Positions 16,969 through 24,562 of a stretch of DNA of 64,000 bases are shown one piece after another. Position numbers and translations under genes: made by a program. Numbering within the stretch: position 1 is the stretch's first letter; the number at the start of each line of letters is the position of its first letter. The stretch lies in assembly GCF_003944765.1 (NCBI RefSeq), contig NZ_RWIU01000001.1, forward strand, positions 1,240,001-1,304,000. Direction: 5' to 3'. Source of the DNA: Hymenobacter perfusus. GTDB taxonomy: Bacteria; Bacteroidota; Bacteroidia; Cytophagales; Hymenobacteraceae. Under the pieces are notes generated by a model. That model worked only from the letters and a program-made list of their open reading frames with translations. It did not search any database and was not told where the DNA came from.

Positions 16969-17589
16969 TCAGGCCATCTGCTTCAGGAGGCGCAGCAGCT
17001 CCTGCTGGGTGCTCAGGGTTTTGTCTTTGGCGTACCAGCCGTGAATCTTCTCGGCGTACTCCTCGTGGGTGGCCCCGGCGGCTTTTAGCTCCAGTAGCAT
17101 ATTTTGCGCGGCAGCAGGGCGTGGGCCCCAATTAGTAACCTCCGTGAGCGTATCGGCGTGCAAAATGAGCAGCTTGGGAATGGAGCGGCTGCCGTTGGTG
17201 AGGTACTGGTCCATCAGGTCCAGGTTTTCGTCGCGCAGCAGGTAATGGGTGCGCAGCCGGTCGTTGCTGGCCCGGGCTATTTTCTCCAGGACCGGCACAA
17301 TCTGGGCCGCGTCGCCGCACCAGCCTTCGGTGATGATTACCCACTCGTAGGTTCCGGTGAGGTGGTCCAGGGCCGTTTGCACTTCGGGCAGTACCTCCGC
17401 CTTTTTATCCAGCCGCTCCATGCGCTGAATATTGAGGTGGGCGTAGGCGGTCAGCTCCTCCGACTGGGTTTCGCCGGTGGTTTTGCCCTCGGCCATTAAC
17501 TCATCAATAAGCTGGCGGTAAGCGGCGTAGGAGTAGGCAGTAGCCAGGCGCTCGGGGCTGATAACGGGTGGTTGGGCAGCAGAATTCAT
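16969..17589 (-). CDS. Thioredoxin-fold protein (TlpA/Thioredoxin_9-like)
   Basis: The product has 206 residues from ATG 17589. A helical N-terminal part (residues 15-75) precedes a thioredoxin-like core: WVIITEGWCGDAAQIVPVLEKI, where WCGDAA replaces WCGPC so that only one active-site cysteine remains. It continues with LRDENLDLMDQYLTNGSRSIPKLLIL (conserved cis-proline in SIPKL) and a helical C-terminus. This family is common in Bacteroidota and Firmicutes, and the single cysteine is its norm. It is probably cytoplasmic, with a thiol-related role that has not been demonstrated. Confidence 0.8.
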   Translation of the reverse strand: MNSAAQPPVISPERLATAYSYAAYRQLIDELMAEGKTTGETQSEELTAYAHLNIQRMERLDKKAEVLPEVQTALDHLTGTYEWVIITEGWCGDAAQIVPVLEKIARASNDRLRTHYLLRDENLDLMDQYLTNGSRSIPKLLILHADTLTEVTNWGPRPAAAQNMLLELKAAGATHEEYAEKIHGWYAKDKTLSTQQELLRLLKQMA

Positions 17590-17709
17590 ACGGGACGGTA
17601 ACGCGGAAATGGTGGAGTAAGCAAGCAGTATCTTCAACAAACGAAAAACCCTCCCGGTTGGCCGAAGCTTCACCGAAAGGGTTTGTCAGGTACACGTCCG
17701 GACGCCGGT

Positions 17710-18213
17710 TTACAGGCTGGGCACGTCGGCCATTTCGGCTTTGGCCGACAGCTCCCGGCAGTAGGTAATGAAGTCGGTATTGATGGGCTCCAGGCCGGCG
17801 GCGCGCAGTTCCTTGGCCACCTGGGCGCGGTGGTAGTTGCCGTGTACCGGTACATGGGTCAGGATGTCGGACACCTGGCTGGTGTAAGCCTCCCCGATGG
17901 AGTTGGTGTAGGTGATGAGGCGGTTCAGCTCGGCCTCGTCGGCCGCCAGACCGTACTGGTGAAACCGCTCCGAAGTCTGCTCATGCCAATGGTGCAAACC
18001 GGCCAGATCGTGCTCCTGCCACACTTTCACGGGGCTGGGCGTGCCGGTCAGGCGGCCCAGCCAGATAGCCTGGGCATTAAGGACGTGGCTGAAGATGCGC
18101 AGCGCGCCGGCGGGTAGCGTGGCCCCGCCGGCCACCAGGCCATCGAGGTGACGCAGCAGGGTAGCATTAGCCCACACACCGTAGGCCCCCAGCTTTTCGT
18201 TGGTGTTAATCAT
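17710..18213 (-). CDS. DinB family protein
   Basis: The product has 167 residues from ATG 18213 (MINTNEKLGAYGVWANATLL). The predicted four-helix bundle carries the three metal-binding histidine regions of DinB/YfiT-type proteins: FSHVLNAQAIWL, HHWHEQ and THVPVHGNYHRAQVAKELRA. These proteins are probably metal-dependent thiol transferases or hydrolases. The exact reaction is unknown here. A longer frame exists upstream but crosses the promoter-like box at 18276. Confidence 0.85.
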   Translation of the reverse strand: MINTNEKLGAYGVWANATLLRHLDGLVAGGATLPAGALRIFSHVLNAQAIWLGRLTGTPSPVKVWQEHDLAGLHHWHEQTSERFHQYGLAADEAELNRLITYTNSIGEAYTSQVSDILTHVPVHGNYHRAQVAKELRAAGLEPINTDFITYCRELSAKAEMADVPSL

Positions 18214-18275
18214 TGAACTGTGGAAGTAAGTCCGACGGCCGGCAACCGGGCGCGTCAGACAGGCAAAACAATGGG

Positions 18276-18283
18276 CAAAGGTA
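18276..18283 (-). promoter_or_regulatory. Candidate -7 box (TACCTTTG) for the dinB-like gene
   Basis: On the minus strand this is TACCTTTG, an exact TAnnTTTG match, 62 bases before the ATG at 18213. Confidence 0.4.
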
Positions 18284-18329
18284 GGCAGCAGAACGGCGTT
18301 ACCGCCGGGACTGCTCAGCCAAGCCGACC

Positions 18330-18800
18330 TCAGCGCGGGTCCTGCCACACGAGGCGCTCCTCGGTGCGGGTCTTGGCGAAGTCGGCGCACTGGCCATCAC
18401 CCCGGCCAGTCAGGCCGCCATCGGGGTGGCAGAGCAGCTTTCCATCGGCACTGTAAAGGTTGGTGTACTGGTCGCAGCAGGGAGTGGTTTCGAAATACAC
18501 GGTGGCCCCGTTGTACTGGTAACTGTAAATGTGAATGGGCGGGTTGGCCTTCTTCTCGTTGGAATGCTGAACGATACGTTCTTCCAGCCAGGCGGGGCGC
18601 TTTTTGGTATCGAACTGGGCTTCGGGGCGGGGCGTGGGCTCCACGGTATTGGCGCTGGTGGGCGTGGGGGTCGAGGCGCCGCCGGCCAGCCCATTCTGGG
18701 GAGCATCAGTAGGGGTGGTAACGGCTACATTGCGCTGGCAGGCGCTGAGGGAGAAAAACGCGGCCACGGTGGCCGCAGTCAGCAGGTGGGCAGAACGCAT
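18330..18800 (-). CDS. Small lipoprotein, DUF6970-like
   Basis: The product has 156 residues from ATG 18800, with a lipoprotein signal (MRSAHLL...FSLSAC, Cys21) and a Thr/Pro/Ala linker to about residue 60. It ends in a compact conserved domain: RPAWLEERIVQHSNEKKANP, IYSYQYNGATVYFETTPCCD and then QYTNLYSADGKLLCHPDGGLTGRGDGQCADF. The paired cysteines (PCCDQ, LCHPDGG and GQCADF) are its signature. I recall this as the DUF6970 type but could not check. The function is unknown. Confidence 0.7.
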   Translation of the reverse strand: MRSAHLLTAATVAAFFSLSACQRNVAVTTPTDAPQNGLAGGASTPTPTSANTVEPTPRPEAQFDTKKRPAWLEERIVQHSNEKKANPPIHIYSYQYNGATVYFETTPCCDQYTNLYSADGKLLCHPDGGLTGRGDGQCADFAKTRTEERLVWQDPR

Positions 18801-18927
18801 AAAGACAGGAAACAGGGTGGCAGATAAGAAGCGGACCGTTCGTCGTTCCACACATCGGAACGGCCCGCAGGCCCGCGTACTGAGGGGTTACGCAGGGCGG
18901 GAACCAGAGTTGGCCGCCCGTCCCCGG

Positions 18928-19356
18928 CTATGTGCCCGCCGCCCAGCTCCACAGCCGCGGCCCGAACACCAACCCGCCCACCGCCAGGGCCGCCAGGGCC
19001 ATGACCAGCACGGCCCCGGCGGCCACGTCCTTGGCCCGGCCCGCCAACGGGTGGTACTCCGGCGACACCAGATTGACCACCGCCTCCACGGCCGTATTCA
19101 CCAGCTCGGCGCACCACACGGCTCCCACGCTCAGGGCCACCGCCGCCCACTCCCAGCGCTCCAGCCCGCAGTACAATCCCAGCGCCACCACCACTACCGT
19201 AGCCGCCGCGTGAAACCACAGGTGTACCTCCGTGCGCAGGGCCGCCCCCACGCCCCGAAAAGCATAGCCGAAGCTGGCCGCCCGCTTTCGCAACACCGCC
19301 GGAAACCGGCGTAGCGCGACTTTCTCCGGCACTTTGTCTGGTTCAGCCCCGGCCAT
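18928..19356 (-). CDS. Diacylglycerol/undecaprenol kinase family protein
   Basis: This 142-residue protein of the DgkA family has FGYAFRGVGAALRTEVHLWFH at residues 30-50, three membrane helices, and the catalytic block CAELVNTAVEAVVNLVSPEY followed by AGRAKDVAAGAVL. These match the EhN(T/S)AIE...D..K(D/V)...A motifs of prokaryotic diacylglycerol or undecaprenol kinases. It phosphorylates a lipid alcohol in the inner membrane. Its first codons overlap the end of the acetyltransferase gene at 19343, implying translational coupling. Confidence 0.85.
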   Translation of the reverse strand: MAGAEPDKVPEKVALRRFPAVLRKRAASFGYAFRGVGAALRTEVHLWFHAAATVVVVALGLYCGLERWEWAAVALSVGAVWCAELVNTAVEAVVNLVSPEYHPLAGRAKDVAAGAVLVMALAALAVGGLVFGPRLWSWAAGT

Positions 19357-19936
19357 CGAACTCCTGAAAAACGGTCTGGCGCAGGCGGCTCCACTCGCTC
19401 CGCAGGATGCTAAAGATGACTGTATCGCGCCGAATGTTGCCCTGGGTGCGGCGGTGGCTGCGCAGGGTGCCTTCCTCGGTGGCCCCCATGCGGCGCATGG
19501 CCTCCTGCGACTTATGGTTGCGCGAATCGGTTTCCAGCTCCACCCGCTCGCAGCCCAGCTCCTCGAAGGCGTAGTGCAGCAGCAGATGCTTGGCCGCCCG
19601 GTTCAGGCCGGTGCGCTGGAAGGCCTCCCCCACCCAAGTGTAGCCGATGGACAGCCGGGCATCATCCAGATCCAGATTATAATAGCTGGTGCTGCCGGCC
19701 GCCTGCCCGGTTTCCTTATCAAGGATGAGGAAGGGGTAGCGGCGCTGCTGCTCCCGGCCCCGCGCGGCCTCCGTCAGGTACGCGGCCAGACTGATGGGGT
19801 CGTCGGCGCGGGTGAGGGTGTAGGCCCACAGCCCGGGCGCGGCGGCCAACGGGCGCAGTGCTTCAAAATCGGTGAGGGCCAATGGGCGCAGCCGCACGCG
19901 GCTGTTTTCAAGCACTATATCCTGGGCGAAATCCAT
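19343..19936 (-). CDS. GNAT N-acetyltransferase, RimJ/RimL type
   Basis: The product has 197 residues from ATG 19936 (MDFAQDIVLENSRVRLRPLA). GNAT hallmarks are ARLSIGYTWVGEAFQRTGLN (acetyl-CoA loop), AAKHLLLHYAFEELGCERVE, DSRNHKSQEAMRRMGATEEG and TLRSHRRTQGNIRRDTVIFS. This is the subgroup that resembles ribosomal-protein alanine acetyltransferases. It overlaps the downstream lipid kinase gene by 14 bases. Upstream, the same frame stays open through a 21-bp tandem repeat to a GTG at 20179, but the ATG at 19936 fits the family. Confidence 0.85.
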   Translation of the reverse strand: MDFAQDIVLENSRVRLRPLALTDFEALRPLAAAPGLWAYTLTRADDPISLAAYLTEAARGREQQRRYPFLILDKETGQAAGSTSYYNLDLDDARLSIGYTWVGEAFQRTGLNRAAKHLLLHYAFEELGCERVELETDSRNHKSQEAMRRMGATEEGTLRSHRRTQGNIRRDTVIFSILRSEWSRLRQTVFQEFDGRG

Positions 19937-19970
19937 GCGGGCAAAGCAAGTGGCGGAGTACGCTGTAAAG

Positions 19971-20186
19971 ATGCCGGATTTCCTCCACCCGCACCACCTG
20001 CCACCCGCCGTTGCAGCTGAAGCTGTATCTGTTGCACCCGAAGCGCCACCCGTAGCACCCGAGGGTTCTCCCACAGCACCCGAAGTGCCAACTGCCGCAG
20101 CCAAAGGTGTTCCACTATTTCCCCAAGATGTTCCAACAGTAACCGAAGGTCTTTCAGCAGCAACCGAAGGTCTTTCCACTAGCTAA
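19971..20186 (+). CDS. Possible small repeat protein (seven-residue repeats)
   Basis: An ATG at 19971 opens a 71-codon frame ending TAA 20184-20186. After MPDFLHPHHLPPA come eight consecutive seven-residue units such as VAPEAPP, VAPEGSP, TAPEVPT and AATEGLS, matching the 21-bp DNA repeat at 20010-20177. The opposite strand is also open through the repeat. Codon choice and a downstream hairpin at 20241 allow a real gene, but there is no homology I can recognise. It could equally be non-coding repeat DNA. Confidence 0.3.
   Translation: MPDFLHPHHLPPAVAAEAVSVAPEAPPVAPEGSPTAPEVPTAAAKGVPLFPQDVPTVTEGLSAATEGLSTS
20010..20177. repeat. Eight degenerate 21-bp tandem repeats
   Basis: The units start at 20010, 20031, 20052, 20073, 20094, 20115, 20136 and 20157. 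The core is roughly GyAGCAmCCGAAGsTsytyC. The last two units are nearly identical and the fourth and fifth are the most diverged. Confidence 0.8.
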
Positions 20187-20237
20187 TCCCGGAGCTTCGG
20201 ACTCGCCGGAAGCTACTTCGGGCGTTGGGGCCGGGGC

Positions 20238-20281
20238 AAAAAACAAGCCGGCCACCTGTGCGGAAGGTGGCCGGCTTGTTT
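20238..20281 (-). terminator. Terminator of fumC
   Basis: AAACAAGCCGGCCACC (20241-20256) pairs perfectly with 20266-20281 over 16 bp. The run of As at 20238-20243 gives the U tract on the minus strand. Confidence 0.85.
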
Positions 20282-20369
20282 CGGGGGCGGTGGTTAGGGT
20301 ACCGCGTTGCGCGGCAGCAGTTTGGCAGGCGAAGTACCGCTCTTACCTCACGTCACCGGTTGTTACCAC

Positions 20370-21776
20370 CTACTTCTTGATTTCGCCCACCATATCTTCG
20401 GGCTTGAGCCATTCATCAAACTGCTCCTCGGTGAGGTAGCCGAGCTGGAGGGCGGTTTCCTTCAGGGTCGAGCCGTTTTTGTGGGCCGTCTGGGCAATTT
20501 CGGCGGCTTTGTAGTAGCCGATGTGCGGGTTGAGGGCTGTTACCAGCATCAGGCTGCTATCCACGTGCTTCTTGATGTTGGCTTCCAAAGGCTCGATGCC
20601 CACGGCGCACTTATCGTTGAAGCTCACGCACACGTCGCCGATGAGGCGGGCCGAGTGCAGGAAATTGTAGATCATCACAGGCTTAAACACGTTCAGCTCG
20701 AAGTGGCCGCTCATGCCGCCGATGTTGATGGCCACGTCGTTGCCCATCACCTGGGCCGCTACCATCGTCATGGCTTCGCACTGGGTGGGGTTCACCTTGC
20801 CGGGCATGATGCTGGAGCCGGGCTCGTTGTCGGGGATGTGCAGCTCGCCGATGCCGGCGCGCGGGCCGGAAGCCAGCAACCGGATGTCGTTGCCGATTTT
20901 CATCAGCGAGGCAGCCACCGTTTTCAGCGCGCCGTGGGCTTCCACAATGGCATCGTGGGCGGCCAGGGCCTCAAACTTGTTTTCGGCGGTGATGAAGGGC
21001 AGGCCGGTGAGGTGGGCAATGTGCTTGGCCACGTTCTCCGAGTAGCCGGCGGGCGTGTTGATGCCGGTGCCCACGGCGGTGCCGCCCAAGGCCAGCTCCG
21101 AGAGGTGAGCCAGCGTGTTCTTAATAGCGCGCAACCCGTGGTCGAGCTGCGACACGTAGCCGCTGAACTCCTGGCCTACCGTCAGCGGCGTGGCATCCAT
21201 CAGGTGCGTACGGCCGATTTTCACGATGTGCATGAACTGCTCGCTCTTGCTTTTCAGCGTGTCGCGCAGCTTCTCGATACCGGGAATGGTGGTTTCGACC
21301 AGGATTTTGTAGGCCGCAATGTGCATGGCCGTCGGGAACGTGTCGTTGCTGGACTGCGACTTGTTCACGTCGTCGTTGGGGGCCAGCACCTTCTTCTCAT
21401 CCGAAAGCTGACCGCCCTGCAGCACGTGGCCGCGGTAGGCTACCACCTCGTTCACGTTCATGTTGCTCTGGGTGCCCGAGCCAGTCTGCCACACCACCAA
21501 AGGGAACTCCTTATCGAGCTTGCCATCCAGAATTTCGTCGCACGCGCGGCCAATCAGCTCCGCTTTATCGGCGTCGAGGATGCCGGCGTCGCGGTTGGTG
21601 AGGGCGGCGGCTTTCTTGAGGTAGGCAAAGGCGCGGATGATTTCCTTGGGCATCCGGTTGATGTCCTGGGCAATCTGAAAGTTGTCGATGCTACGCTGGG
21701 TCTGAGCGCCGTAGTAGGCGTCGGCCGGCACCTGCACGGTGCCCATGGTGTCTTTCTCGGTGCGGAACTGCGTCAT
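20370..21776 (-). CDS. fumC: Fumarate hydratase class II
   Basis: The product has 468 residues from ATG 21776 ([20 protein letters not shown]). Class II fumarase blocks are all present: [64 protein letters not shown] and the fumarase/aspartase signature [17 protein letters not shown]. It hydrates fumarate to malate in the TCA cycle as a cytoplasmic tetramer. A much longer frame extends upstream, but its sequence is not fumarase. Confidence 0.96.
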   Translation of the reverse strand: MTQFRTEKDTMGTVQVPADAYYGAQTQRSIDNFQIAQDINRMPKEIIRAFAYLKKAAALTNRDAGILDADKAELIGRACDEILDGKLDKEFPLVVWQTGSGTQSNMNVNEVVAYRGHVLQGGQLSDEKKVLAPNDDVNKSQSSNDTFPTAMHIAAYKILVETTIPGIEKLRDTLKSKSEQFMHIVKIGRTHLMDATPLTVGQEFSGYVSQLDHGLRAIKNTLAHLSELALGGTAVGTGINTPAGYSENVAKHIAHLTGLPFITAENKFEALAAHDAIVEAHGALKTVAASLMKIGNDIRLLASGPRAGIGELHIPDNEPGSSIMPGKVNPTQCEAMTMVAAQVMGNDVAINIGGMSGHFELNVFKPVMIYNFLHSARLIGDVCVSFNDKCAVGIEPLEANIKKHVDSSLMLVTALNPHIGYYKAAEIAQTAHKNGSTLKETALQLGYLTEEQFDEWLKPEDMVGEIKK

Positions 21777-21840
21777 GCTTCTTGTGGAGTGAGAAGAGGA
21801 TGAGGTGACAGGGAAACAGGCTGCGGCCGGGGCCGCCGGG

Positions 21841-21848
21841 CAAAAGTA
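21841..21848 (-). promoter_or_regulatory. Candidate -7 box (TACTTTTG) for fumC
   Basis: On the minus strand this reads TACTTTTG, close to TAnnTTTG, 64 bases before the fumC ATG. Confidence 0.35.
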
Positions 21849-21971
21849 CGCAACCCGGCCCCGTACCCGACCCAAAATCCCCAAATTCTGCGGCTGCCCG
21901 GCGCGGCCACCGGCCCGCAGGCTGCGTATAGCCGGCCAGTAGCTTTCCATCCGACTTATCTGCCTTACACC

Positions 21972-22259
21972 ATGAAAAAGACCTTCGAAGACGAATCCGA
22001 CGCTTTGTCCACCTCGCCCGCCACGCCAACTGCCCACCAAAGCGCGACCATCACACCGCCCAACCACGAAAACCAGGAGTCCACCAGCACCCGCGTATCC
22101 GGCGCAAAGGTCGCTAACGAAACCGCCGTACCCACCGCCGGCAACGGTGCCCCCGATTACAGCCAGGTAGAGTTGAAAACCGAGCCTGAGCTACCCACCC
22201 CCGACAAAGCCGGCGGCAGTGCCACCGAGCCCGAAAGCGGCGGCGGTTACAGCGGGTAG
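21972..22259 (+). CDS. Small acidic hypothetical protein
   Basis: This 95-residue product ([20 protein letters not shown]) is rich in Ser, Thr, Pro, Glu and Gly throughout, with no hydrophobic core, so it is probably intrinsically disordered. It has no signal peptide. I do not recognise a family. The start follows about 190 bases of divergent upstream region from fumC, and the stop abuts a palindromic spacer, as real genes do here. The acidic disordered protein at 56539-57039 is of similar character. Confidence 0.55.
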   Translation: MKKTFEDESDALSTSPATPTAHQSATITPPNHENQESTSTRVSGAKVANETAVPTAGNGAPDYSQVELKTEPELPTPDKAGGSATEPESGGGYSG

Positions 22260-22277
22260 AGGTGAAATGGTGATTTA

Positions 22278-22346
22278 GTGAAATGGTGAGTTTGATGTTC
22301 GAACCGCGCAGTTTGCGCAAGTAGAACATCAAACTCACCATTTCAC
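22278..22346. repeat. Word-type palindrome (GTGAAATGGTGAG)
   Basis: The arms 22278-22300 and 22324-22346 pair perfectly over 23 bases. A GTGAAATGGTGATTTAGTGA word string lies just outside the left arm. It lies between convergent genes and may terminate both. Confidence 0.88.
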
Positions 22347-22350
22347 CGCT

Positions 22351-23751
22351 TTACCGTTCTATTTTGAAGGGGACGCCTACTACGACTTTGCGGGCGGTGC
22401 GGCGGTTGTTTTCTACGGCCGGGAACCAAGTGGGGCCTTCCTTCAGCAGCCGCAGGGCCTCCTCGTCGCACTCCGGCGACACGGACTTGACCACTTTGAA
22501 GTCGCTGAGCTTGCCGTCGATGCCCACCACAAATTGCACCCGCACGGTGCCCTCACGGCGGTCTGTGAGGGCTTTTTCGGGGTAGTCGAGGCTGTCGGCC
22601 AGGTACTGGCGCAGCTTGCCGTAGCCGCCGGCCGGCGTGGCCGAAATACTGGGCAGCATGGGCGGAGCCTCGCGGCGCACTACTACTACCTCGCTGAGCT
22701 GCCGGTTATCGGGAGCCAGGGCCAGGGCCAGTGTAGAATCAGAAGGGCGTAAGGCGCGGGTCTGGGTGGAGTAACCGATAGAGCTAACAGCCAATTGGGG
22801 CGTAGCGGCCGGCACATTCAGCTGAAACTTACCATCTGCATCAGTGCTGGTGCCGTTCTGCGTACCGGGCACAAGCACCGTAGCGCCCGGCAGCGGCACT
22901 CCAACCGCATCCGTCACGCGGCCCTGAATGGTGCGCGTTGCTGCCGGAGCTACCGGGGCAGCCGCCACCGAAACGCCGGCCACACGGGCCATTCTGGCTT
23001 TAGCTGCTACCGGCTCTGGCGCGGCGACCTCTTTCCTACTTTCAACGGCTGTTTCCATCATTGCCACGGCGGCGGGCTCGGTAACCGGCGCGGCAGCATC
23101 TGCCGGGGCACCTAAAGACGCGGAGCCATTGCCAGCAGCTTCCAGCCCCGCCAGATCGGCCGGCGGCTCCGGCGCTATTTGCGCGTCGGCCCTCAACACC
23201 GGGCGGCGCGACCGGGAGGCCACTACCGGCTGCCGCAACGGTGAGGCCGGTTGCGGCGGTAGCACGGCCGCTACTTCGGGCGCGGCGGCTATAGTGGCTG
23301 GCTCGGCCGGGCGGACCGTTGCCGGGGCGTTTTTCTCGCGGGGGATTTGCGGACTGGTACGGGTGGCCAGTTCCGGCGCGTTATTCAATCGGCTCACCGT
23401 CAGCCAGCCTACCACGCTCAACGACAGCAGCAGCACGGCCGCCGCCGCCAATGGCCGCCAGGCCCACAGCGGAATTACGGTAGTTTCAGGGGGCGTTTCA
23501 GTAACCAGTTCGGCTACGCGAGCGTGCAGGCGTTGGCGTAGTGCGTCCACACTGGCCTGGTGCATGGCGGCGGGCTGCAGCTCCAGGCCTTCGAGGATGT
23601 CGGCGCACACGGCGCAATCCAGGGTGTGGGTTTCTACCTGGTGCTCCTCGACGGGCGGTAGCTGTCCGGCCACGTACCGGCGCAGCAGCTCCACCGGCAG
23701 GTGGGCGCCGGCCGGGGCAGAGGGTGCGGACGTCAGGTCAGGGCGAGGCAT
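22351..23751 (-). CDS. Zinc-finger anti-sigma-like protein fused to CarboxypepD_reg and TonB C-terminal domains
   Basis: This 466-residue protein has an unusual order of domains. It has an anti-sigma zinc-finger motif H42-x3-C46-x2-C49 (VETHTLDCAVCADIL) and a membrane helix at about 100-120 (AAAAVLLLSLSVVGWLTV). A long Ala/Pro/Glu linker follows. Next is a carboxypeptidase-regulatory-like domain at about 270-350 (IQGRVTDAVGVPLPGATVLV, SSIGYSTQTR). It ends with a TonB C-terminal domain at about 380-466 (YPEKALTDRREGTVRVQFVV, SPECDEEALRLLKEGP). Its start overlaps the sigma factor gene by 14 bases, so it is likely the cognate membrane anti-sigma. Confidence 0.8.
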   Translation of the reverse strand: MPRPDLTSAPSAPAGAHLPVELLRRYVAGQLPPVEEHQVETHTLDCAVCADILEGLELQPAAMHQASVDALRQRLHARVAELVTETPPETTVIPLWAWRPLAAAAVLLLSLSVVGWLTVSRLNNAPELATRTSPQIPREKNAPATVRPAEPATIAAAPEVAAVLPPQPASPLRQPVVASRSRRPVLRADAQIAPEPPADLAGLEAAGNGSASLGAPADAAAPVTEPAAVAMMETAVESRKEVAAPEPVAAKARMARVAGVSVAAAPVAPAATRTIQGRVTDAVGVPLPGATVLVPGTQNGTSTDADGKFQLNVPAATPQLAVSSIGYSTQTRALRPSDSTLALALAPDNRQLSEVVVVRREAPPMLPSISATPAGGYGKLRQYLADSLDYPEKALTDRREGTVRVQFVVGIDGKLSDFKVVKSVSPECDEEALRLLKEGPTWFPAVENNRRTARKVVVGVPFKIER

Positions 23752-24355
23752 CGGAGGCGGAGGCTTGCAGCAGGCGGCGCAGGTTGCGCTTCCCGTTTTG
23801 AAGGTGACTTTTTACGGCGTTCAGGTCGAATCCGGTGAGGGCAGCTACCTCGCGGTAGCTTTTCTTTTCCAGATAAAACAGCTCCAGGCACTGGCGCTGA
23901 CCGGGGGGCAGTTCGGCGAGGGTGTGTTCCAACTGTTGCAGATGCTGCTCGTGCAGCTCAGCTTCGGCGGGGTCGTCGGCGGTTAGATGCCGGGCGGCGA
24001 CGGATTCCATACCGGCCTCGTCGGAAAAATGCACTAAGGCCGGGCCGGCGCGCTGCCGGGCCCGCAGCGCCATGAGGCAGTAGTTGCGGGCGGTGGCGTG
24101 CAGCCAGGGCGGGAAGTTTTCCACCTCGTGCTGGCGCAGCTTGGGTACCAGCTGCTCAAATAGCTGCATTACCGCGTCCTGGGCGTCGTCCTCGTCGCGG
24201 AGGTAGCGGCGGGTAATGGCCAGTACGCCGCTCATGTGCCGCTCGTAGAGCACGCCCAGGTCGGCCACCTCGCCCTGGGCGTGGTAGCGGCGCAACAGGT
24301 CCTCATCGGACAGCTCGGCGGCGGGCGTGGGGCGGGTGGAGCGGCGGAAAAACAT
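23738..24355 (-). CDS. ECF-type RNA polymerase sigma factor
   Basis: This 205-residue sigma-70 family protein has region 2 at about residues 25-95 (LGVLYERHMSGVLAITRRYL, DDAQDAVMQLFEQLV) and region 4 at about 145-200 (LPPGQRQCLELFYLEKKSYR then EVAALTGFDLNAVKSHLQNG). No other domain is present. It is the first gene of a two-gene unit with the overlapping anti-sigma/TonB fusion. The divergent VWA gene at 24563 is a natural candidate target. Confidence 0.9.
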   Translation of the reverse strand: MFFRRSTRPTPAAELSDEDLLRRYHAQGEVADLGVLYERHMSGVLAITRRYLRDEDDAQDAVMQLFEQLVPKLRQHEVENFPPWLHATARNYCLMALRARQRAGPALVHFSDEAGMESVAARHLTADDPAEAELHEQHLQQLEHTLAELPPGQRQCLELFYLEKKSYREVAALTGFDLNAVKSHLQNGKRNLRRLLQASASDASP

Positions 24356-24562
24356 GCGTGGCGCAAGCTACGGGATTTGCGGGTTCGTTCGGTTAATGTT
24401 AGTGGGCAGACGTGTTTAGCCCGCAGAAGGCGCGGTGGTTGCGCAGAGGGCGCAGAGCTGTTCAGATTTTTTTTCGGCCGCCGTGTGGAATTTGGAGCGG
24501 GGCCGCATCTACCCAGCAGAACCCGGCCGGTTCCCGTCTTCTCACCGCTATTCTTTCTGCTG

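Noticed and set aside
21777..22067. N-terminal extension of fumarase to 22067.
   Set aside because: It covers the fumC promoter region and the start of the divergent small gene. Fumarase proteins begin at [13 protein letters not shown] sequence.
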